Shown in pieces: positions 59,469 to 64,000 of a stretch of DNA of 64,000 nucleotides. A program made the position numbers and the translations under genes. Position 1 is the stretch's first letter; each line of letters begins with the position of its first letter. The stretch covers positions 1 through 64,000 of the forward strand of contig NZ_JAVBNS010000005.1 of the NCBI RefSeq assembly GCF_031551385.1. Direction: 5' to 3'. This stretch comes from Anaerosporobacter sp031551385. Lineage in GTDB: Bacteria > Bacillota > Clostridia > Lachnospirales > Lachnospiraceae. The notes under the pieces are model-generated. The model was not told the origin of the DNA. It was given only the letters and a program-made list of their open reading frames with translations, and did no database searches.

Positions 59469-59548
59469 CGCCATGTGAAGTTATCATTACTGTGAATGTT
59501 TTGTGTAAACAGTAACAAGTATGCTTCCCATGGCGTTTCTTTGTTTTC
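59469..59548 (+). terminator. terminator of uvrA containing the intergenic repeat
   Basis: CGCCATG (59469-59475) pairs with CATGGCG (59529-59535) and is followed by T-rich sequence. An inner TTACTGT/ACAGTAA hairpin sits inside the loop. Confidence 0.6.
59473..59520 (+). repeat. intergenic repeat, copy 2
   Basis: Partner of 54243-54296. The core 59487-59517 differs from copy 1 at only a few positions, mainly A/G and T/C changes that keep the terminal pairing. Here it is built into the terminator of uvrA. Confidence 0.6.
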
Positions 59549-59570
59549 TCTAGTTAATCTATTTTATATA

Positions 59571-59579
59571 TGATATAAT
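59571..59579 (+). promoter_or_regulatory. extended -10 promoter of the lipoprotein gene
   Basis: TGATATAAT with a perfect TATAAT at 59574-59579. No good -35 is seen. Confidence 0.45.
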
Positions 59580-59674
59580 GTGGATACTAGGACAATGGAG
59601 TCAAATTAGCATCATTGTTCTGGATTGCGTTAGCTATTGATTTAGCATTAGAACAAGTCTTGGGGGGATATGAG

Positions 59675-61375
59675 ATGAAGAAGATTATGCCAGTATTGGT
59701 GCTGATTATACTCTTATGTGTGGCATGTAAGCATGATGATAAGACGATAGATAAAAAGAATGAAAATGAAGAACGAAATGTTTTAGATGAAGAAGATCCT
59801 AATAATCTACCTGAAATAGAAGTACATTTAGATATAGAGCCAAATGAATGGTATTATGTTGGCGAAGATGATTTGGATTATGGATATGGGAAAGTAGTGT
59901 TCTTTGATTCATCAATGAAGATAAAGAAGTATTTTGAAAATGCAGTGATTCCTAATGAAGAGATGGGAGTTATTGATATAACGAAACCGATTATTATTGG
60001 TATGTTAGATGAGACAAAAAGAAATGGAGCAACCATTATTGAGCCAAACCAATATATATATGGTGTATATGATTTAGAAGAGAACGATTGGATTATTCCA
60101 ATGGACTATGATTCTTTAGTTCAATATGCAAATGGCTGTTATGGAGCGTTTTTAAACAATATAGAATCAAATACAACAGGTATGACGATATATAATGAGC
60201 TTGGGAATGTCTTAGCAGAGGGAATTGATGTGACCAATAGTTATGTTAGTCTTCTTGGTGAAAATCTGTGGAATATTTCGTATGATGGAATGCAGCCGAT
60301 AAGGATTTATGATGCAGAAGGAAGATGCATTAATTCAATAAGTAACAGCTATGGTATGGTTCACGGTGCATATTTTGTAGCATCGAATACAGAAGAGGGA
60401 GACATTATATATAATGAAAAGGGAGAGCAGGTGATCACGAAAGAAAAGGTCGTGGCTAACTGTAAATTAAAAGGTGTTGAAGAGGAACATTTTTTTGTAG
60501 TAAATTATAATGATTATAGTCAGATGATTGAGGCGAACGTTGGTAAGTATCAATTGATTCTGGACAAAAGTGGTAAGATGATTACGTGTGTTAATCAAGA
60601 AGAATTTCCAGATAAAATGATAACGGTTGAATATTGGCTGTATTGCTTGTCTGAATATGTGAAAGAAGATGTCTCTTCGAATGAGGATACTTCGGCAATA
60701 GGAGATGATACGAATGTAGAAGATGCAGATGCTGAAAAAGACATTGATAGAGCAAATGATGACTATGGTATTGTAACGGATAAAACGGGTACAATATATG
60801 ATGCAACAAGAAACAATAGTGTTGTGTCGTATTATGATAAAGAAGGAAATCATCTCTTGACGACAGACGGAGAAGAGTTTCAAGGTCATCTACAGCCATA
60901 TGGAATAGATTTTACACCGCATAATTTGTTCTATCAAAGAGAAAATAGTTTTGAAGTGTATGATTACGAATGTAAAGAGACATATCAATTTGATATTGGT
61001 GAGTTTGGAATTGTAGAGTTGCAATCACCATTGCATGATTTTTATTTGATTACAAATGAATTAGACGAAGAGACAAAGATTTATGTATATTATAAGAATG
61101 AACTAATAGCGGAGGGTGCAAATCTAGTGGTGCAAGTGTTGGATGGAAATCTAGTGATTACGGATTTTACAGAATATTATGAACTAGATGATATCTCCTA
61201 TATCTATAATGTAGAGGGAATGAAAATCTATCATTCACCATGTTATGAGATGATTGAGCAAGTAGGAAGCAAGTACATTTTAGCGCAAAGGGAAGGTGTT
61301 AGAACAATTGTAGATTATGATGGCAATGTAGTATACGCATTTGATGAAAAAATTCAGATGGAAGAAGTGGAATAA
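59675..61375 (+). CDS. large predicted lipoprotein, WG-repeat-like
   Basis: 566 residues from ATG 59675 (GGGGGG 7 bases upstream). The signal is MKKIMPVLVLIILLCVACK with lipobox CVAC (Cys about 18). The rest is extracellular, acidic and beta-rich, with repeated phrases such as YGVYDLEENDWIIPMDYDSLV, TIYNELGNVLAEGIDV and YYDKEGNHLLTTDGEEF (each shortened here from longer units). The pattern 'short strand - D/N turn - strand with a W or Y' resembles WG-repeat propellers, but individual repeats are too degenerate to count with certainty. Function unknown; surface binding is possible. An acidic stretch (about 345-375) may be a linker. Confidence 0.6.
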   Translation: MKKIMPVLVLIILLCVACKHDDKTIDKKNENEERNVLDEEDPNNLPEIEVHLDIEPNEWYYVGEDDLDYGYGKVVFFDSSMKIKKYFENAVIPNEEMGVIDITKPIIIGMLDETKRNGATIIEPNQYIYGVYDLEENDWIIPMDYDSLVQYANGCYGAFLNNIESNTTGMTIYNELGNVLAEGIDVTNSYVSLLGENLWNISYDGMQPIRIYDAEGRCINSISNSYGMVHGAYFVASNTEEGDIIYNEKGEQVITKEKVVANCKLKGVEEEHFFVVNYNDYSQMIEANVGKYQLILDKSGKMITCVNQEEFPDKMITVEYWLYCLSEYVKEDVSSNEDTSAIGDDTNVEDADAEKDIDRANDDYGIVTDKTGTIYDATRNNSVVSYYDKEGNHLLTTDGEEFQGHLQPYGIDFTPHNLFYQRENSFEVYDYECKETYQFDIGEFGIVELQSPLHDFYLITNELDEETKIYVYYKNELIAEGANLVVQVLDGNLVITDFTEYYELDDISYIYNVEGMKIYHSPCYEMIEQVGSKYILAQREGVRTIVDYDGNVVYAFDEKIQMEEVE

Positions 61376-61437
61376 GGCTTCCAATATAAATGTTAAAAAA
61401 ATATCAATTTAAGGTTTCTTTTTCGAAATAAATGCGT

Positions 61438-61443
61438 TATAAT
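61438..61443 (+). promoter_or_regulatory. -10 box of the fba promoter
   Basis: A perfect TATAAT about 100 bases before fba. The -35 region (TTTCTT at 61415-61420, 17-base spacer) is weak. Confidence 0.4.
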
Positions 61444-61541
61444 AATAGCGATATAGCAACATAGAACGTTTGAAACTGAATAACATAGCGTTATTCAGTG
61501 ATTACATGAATTATTGAAAAGAAGATTTGGAGGATGAAATA

Positions 61542-62405
61542 ATGTTAGTATCAGCAAAAGACATGCTTGTAAAAGCAAAAGCAGGAAAATACGCAGTAGG
61601 TCAATTCAATATCAACAACTTAGAATGGACAAAAGCAGTTCTTATAACAGCTCAAGAAAACAACTCACCAGTAATCCTTGGTGTATCAGAAGGTGCTGGA
61701 AAATATATGGGCGGATACCATGCAATCGTTGGTATGGTTAATGGTTTAATCCAAGATATGAATATCACTGTACCAGTATCATTACACTTAGACCATGGTA
61801 GCTTTGATGGTGCTCAAAAATGTATCGAAGCTGGATTCTCTTCTGTTATGTTTGATGGTTCACATTATCCAATCGAAGAAAATATCGCTAAAACTACAGA
61901 GTTAGTTAAAATCTGTAACGAAAAGAATTTATCACTTGAAGCAGAAGTTGGTTCAATTGGTGGAGAAGAAGATGGCGTTGTAGGCGCTGGTGAATGTGCA
62001 GATGCAGATGAGTGTAAACAAATCGCTGATCTTGGCGTAACAATGTTAGCAGCTGGTATCGGTAATATCCACGGAAAATACCCAGAAAACTGGGCTGGTC
62101 TTAGCTTTGAAACATTAGCAGCAGTTAGTGAAAAAGTTGGAGATATGCCATTAGTTCTTCATGGTGGTACAGGAATTCCAGAAGATATGATCAAAAAAGC
62201 TATCTCTTTAGGAGTTGCAAAAATCAACGTAAATACAGAATGTCAATTATCTTTCGCAGAAGCAACTCGTAAGTACATTGAATCTGGAAAAGACCTTGAA
62301 GGAAAAGGATTTGACCCACGTAAATTACTTGCTCCAGGTTTTGAAGCAATCAAAGCAACTGTTAAAGAAAAAATGGAACTTTTCGGATCAGTTAACCAAG
62401 CATAA
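61542..62405 (+). CDS. fba: class II fructose-1,6-bisphosphate aldolase
   Basis: 287 residues. A zinc aldolase of glycolysis and gluconeogenesis that splits FBP into DHAP and glyceraldehyde 3-phosphate. AVGQFNINNLEW near the start, SLHLDHGSFDG with the catalytic Asp and a zinc His (about 79-89), SLEAEVGSIGGEEDG, GNIHGKYP, LHGGTGIP and KINVNTECQLSF for the metal and phosphate sites. ATG 61542 follows GGAGG by 8 bases; the TTG at 61527 lies ahead of that site. Codons are strongly biased to C-ending forms, as in ugpC, which fits very high expression. Monocistronic. Confidence 0.95.
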   Translation: MLVSAKDMLVKAKAGKYAVGQFNINNLEWTKAVLITAQENNSPVILGVSEGAGKYMGGYHAIVGMVNGLIQDMNITVPVSLHLDHGSFDGAQKCIEAGFSSVMFDGSHYPIEENIAKTTELVKICNEKNLSLEAEVGSIGGEEDGVVGAGECADADECKQIADLGVTMLAAGIGNIHGKYPENWAGLSFETLAAVSEKVGDMPLVLHGGTGIPEDMIKKAISLGVAKINVNTECQLSFAEATRKYIESGKDLEGKGFDPRKLLAPGFEAIKATVKEKMELFGSVNQA

Positions 62406-62437
62406 TAAACAATATAAAATTATTGTTGTAAATAATA

Positions 62438-62477
62438 AAAACTGTCGCATAGTATTGAACTATAGCGACAGTTTTTT
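62438..62477. terminator. terminator between fba and the SPFH gene
   Basis: AAAACTGTCGC (62438-62448) pairs with GCGACAGTTTT (62465-62475), with TAGT/ACTA inside and T/A-runs on both sides. It serves both convergent genes. Confidence 0.85.
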
Positions 62478-62481
62478 GTTG

Positions 62482-63459
62482 TTAAAGTTTTTGTCCGCAG
62501 TTTGAGCAGAAGTTAGTTTCGCCCGTTTTTTGTCCGCAATTAGGACAGAAGTTTGGCTTTCCTGTAGCAGGATTTGAAGTGGCTGGGTTGGACACAGATT
62601 GATTAGAGTTATTCGCTTGATTCATATTCTGCATCATTTGATTTGCCATGTTCATGCCCATCATCATGCCCGCCATATCAGAAGCAGTTCCACCACCATG
62701 AACTTTACCAGAAGCAATTCCATCAACCATAGAAACTTGTTGGTATGTGTTCATATTTCCAATCATGCTGTGTGAAGCGGTTTTTTCAATCATCTTCTGA
62801 ACACTCTCAGGATAGTTAAAGCTCATAATCTGGAAGTTTGTAATTGTAATACCACTATCAAATAATTGCATATCTAAATCTTCTTTAATGCCTTTAGCGA
62901 TATCAAATGACATTGCTTGAAGGTTGAACATATCTTTTCCTTCTTTGACAATCCATTTCATTAGTAATTGGTCTAATATGGATGTGATTCGTAATTTTAC
63001 ATCTTCAACAACATAGGAATTTCTAACACCGGCAATTTTGTCAATTAATTTAATGTAATCGTTGACTTTGAAACTGAAAGTGCCATTAGCACGGATTGGC
63101 ATACCACCTGGTAATTGAGGAGTAGGTATGTTAATTGGATTTCCAGTGCCCCAACGAACCATAAATTCCTTCGTGTTGATAAAAAGCACTTCGGCGCGCA
63201 TACCGCTGTTAAATCCAAATTTAAAGCCTTTTAATGTAGATAGGAAAGGAATGATCTGTGATTCGATATCGTAATCACCTTCGTCAGTAAAGATACCTTC
63301 AATTTTACCATTGAATAAAAAGATGGCGTCTTGGCCTGGTCGAATAATAAGACGGCTTCCTTTCTTTATTTCTTGATTCGCCCATTTATAAAAAATCATG
63401 TCTTCGCGAAATTCTTTCCATTCCACGACATTAGAAAGTTGATTTGAAAAAAGTCCCAT
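62482..63459 (-). CDS. SPFH-domain protein with double zinc ribbon (YdjI-like)
   Basis: 325 residues. An N-terminal SPFH/virion-core-type domain (about 20-235; ELIIRPGQ-like LIIRPGQDAIFLFNGKI, then FKFGFNSGMRAEVLFINTKEF in pieces), a Met/Asn-rich linker (MAGMMMGMNMANQMMQ; about 255-300), and two C-terminal CxxC zinc ribbons (FCPNCGQKT and FCSNCGQKL). It matches Bacillus YdjI, part of the ydjGHI membrane-stress group. The next minus-strand gene is YdjH-like, which supports this. It probably forms a membrane-associated scaffold. Exact role unknown. Confidence 0.82.
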   Translation of the reverse strand: MGLFSNQLSNVVEWKEFREDMIFYKWANQEIKKGSRLIIRPGQDAIFLFNGKIEGIFTDEGDYDIESQIIPFLSTLKGFKFGFNSGMRAEVLFINTKEFMVRWGTGNPINIPTPQLPGGMPIRANGTFSFKVNDYIKLIDKIAGVRNSYVVEDVKLRITSILDQLLMKWIVKEGKDMFNLQAMSFDIAKGIKEDLDMQLFDSGITITNFQIMSFNYPESVQKMIEKTASHSMIGNMNTYQQVSMVDGIASGKVHGGGTASDMAGMMMGMNMANQMMQNMNQANNSNQSVSNPATSNPATGKPNFCPNCGQKTGETNFCSNCGQKL

Positions 63460-63496
63460 AAGTAGTTCTCCTTTATAATGAATTATATAGTATTAG

Positions 63497-64000
63497 TTAA
63501 AAACTTCGTTGATGACCACTTGAGAAAGAACTTCCTCCGGAAGTAGTCCCTCCAGTGCTAGAGCCACCAGAGTGGTGGTTGTTATTATTATCGTTGTGTT
63601 CGGGTTTTTTCCTGCGAGTGGTTGTAGTACGAACATAATTATCGTAGCAACCAGTCAGCTTTGAATTAGAGTGATCTAGGTATGTTGATGAGTTTGTAGT
63701 TACTTTGCCTCCAGAGTTAGATACCATAATACTGACAGATATTATACCGATAATAACAGCAAGTGCAAGCTGGAACCATATATTATAGAAGATGTTATTT
63801 GGTGTTGCAGTGTCATATTCTTCGGAAGTGTATGGTGTCTGTTTGGAAGGTGTACTGTTTGAATTCGAACTATTTGAATTCGTATTGCTTGAACTTGTTG
63901 TAGGCTCTGTGCCAAGGTATTTGTTTGTTTTCTCAAGGAATGTTTTGATAGCGTTGTAATAATCACCATCAGATAATTTTGAGGTAACAACATCAAGAAC
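63497..64000 (-). CDS. TPM-domain protein (YdjH-like), 5' end outside the window
   Basis: 167 residues of the C-terminal part are present; the frame is open to the right edge, well beyond the internal Met at 63727. The visible part reads VLDVVTSKLSDGDYYNAI (end of a TPM-type domain), a Ser/Thr/Asn linker, a membrane segment (FQLALAVIIGIISVSIMV), a basic patch (TTTTRRKKPEHN) and a Gly/Ser-rich tail ending SSGHQRSF, the typical tail of TPM proteins. It is upstream of, and 37 bases from, the SPFH gene and probably in one operon. Confidence 0.75.
   Translation of the reverse strand, partial: VLDVVTSKLSDGDYYNAIKTFLEKTNKYLGTEPTTSSSNTNSNSSNSNSTPSKQTPYTSEEYDTATPNNIFYNIWFQLALAVIIGIISVSIMVSNSGGKVTTNSSTYLDHSNSKLTGCYDNYVRTTTTRRKKPEHNDNNNNHHSGGSSTGGTTSGGSSFSSGHQRSF

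Overview
The window looks like chromosome from a low-GC, Gram-positive anaerobe of the Clostridia, most likely a plant-polysaccharide-degrading member of the Lachnospiraceae. The evidence is the AT-rich sequence, the strong GGAGG ribosome sites with occasional TTG/GTG starts, secreted modular GH5 mannanases, a tryptophan T-box, an orphan MsmX/UgpC-type sugar ATPase beside a CdaR-type regulator, an archaeal-type AspRS and hydrogenase maturation genes. The genus assignment is inference. No rRNA, tRNA, CRISPR array or complete insertion sequence was seen.

Layout. 1-3.5 kb: a gene start cut by the left edge, an HTH-kinase fusion, a Ham1-like pyrophosphatase and an S66 peptidase. 3.5-9.0 kb: two tandem secreted GH5 mannanases that share even their ribosome-binding region. 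9.1-15 kb: a broken acetyltransferase, a YkgJ-type protein, tcdA and a tandem array of membrane-protein paralogues, one split into two ORFs. 15-19.4 kb: an SDR enzyme, lgt, an AAA-ATPase/PD-(D/E)XK protein and an Fpg/Nei-like protein. 19.4-26.6 kb: a T-box(Trp) and the complete trpEGDCFBA operon. 26.8-32 kb: a chemoreceptor with a beta-rich sensor insert, a lipoprotein, and aspS behind an unusual leader. 32-39 kb: an MBOAT/DHHW O-acetylation pair, a FabG/YmfI-like reductase, a LytR_C protein, a divergent TagA-like protein and a YitT transporter. 39-46.3 kb: ugpC, a CdaR-type regulator, then ftsE-ftsX-M23 hydrolase-S41 protease. 46.3-52.5 kb: a GC-rich palindromic element, a FadR-type regulator and a DUF5692-hypB-oxidoreductase-hypA block. 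52.7-64 kb: a decaying ATP-binding pseudogene, uvrB, uvrA, a lipoprotein, fba, and SPFH and TPM-type genes on the minus strand.

How the genes work together. The mannanases, the sugar-transport ATPase and aldolase fit growth on plant polysaccharide. TrpE-A make tryptophan from chorismate under tRNA-Trp control. FtsEX with the coiled-coil M23 protein form a division-linked peptidoglycan hydrolysis unit. UvrA and UvrB start nucleotide excision repair.

The most interesting signals are: (1) a 15-residue leader peptide containing three Asn and three consecutive Asp upstream of aspS, followed by four mutually exclusive RNA pairings ending in a terminator, and then a second Asn/Asp-rich ORF that overlaps the aspS start; (2) a regulator with three TGGT-n3/4-ACCA palindromes next to a hypB-oxidoreductase-hypA cluster with no hydrogenase in sight; (3) a ~300-bp GC-rich palindromic element with a candidate 10-bp target duplication; (4) the membrane-protein family with one member naturally split; and (5) a chemoreceptor with a possibly carbohydrate-binding insert.
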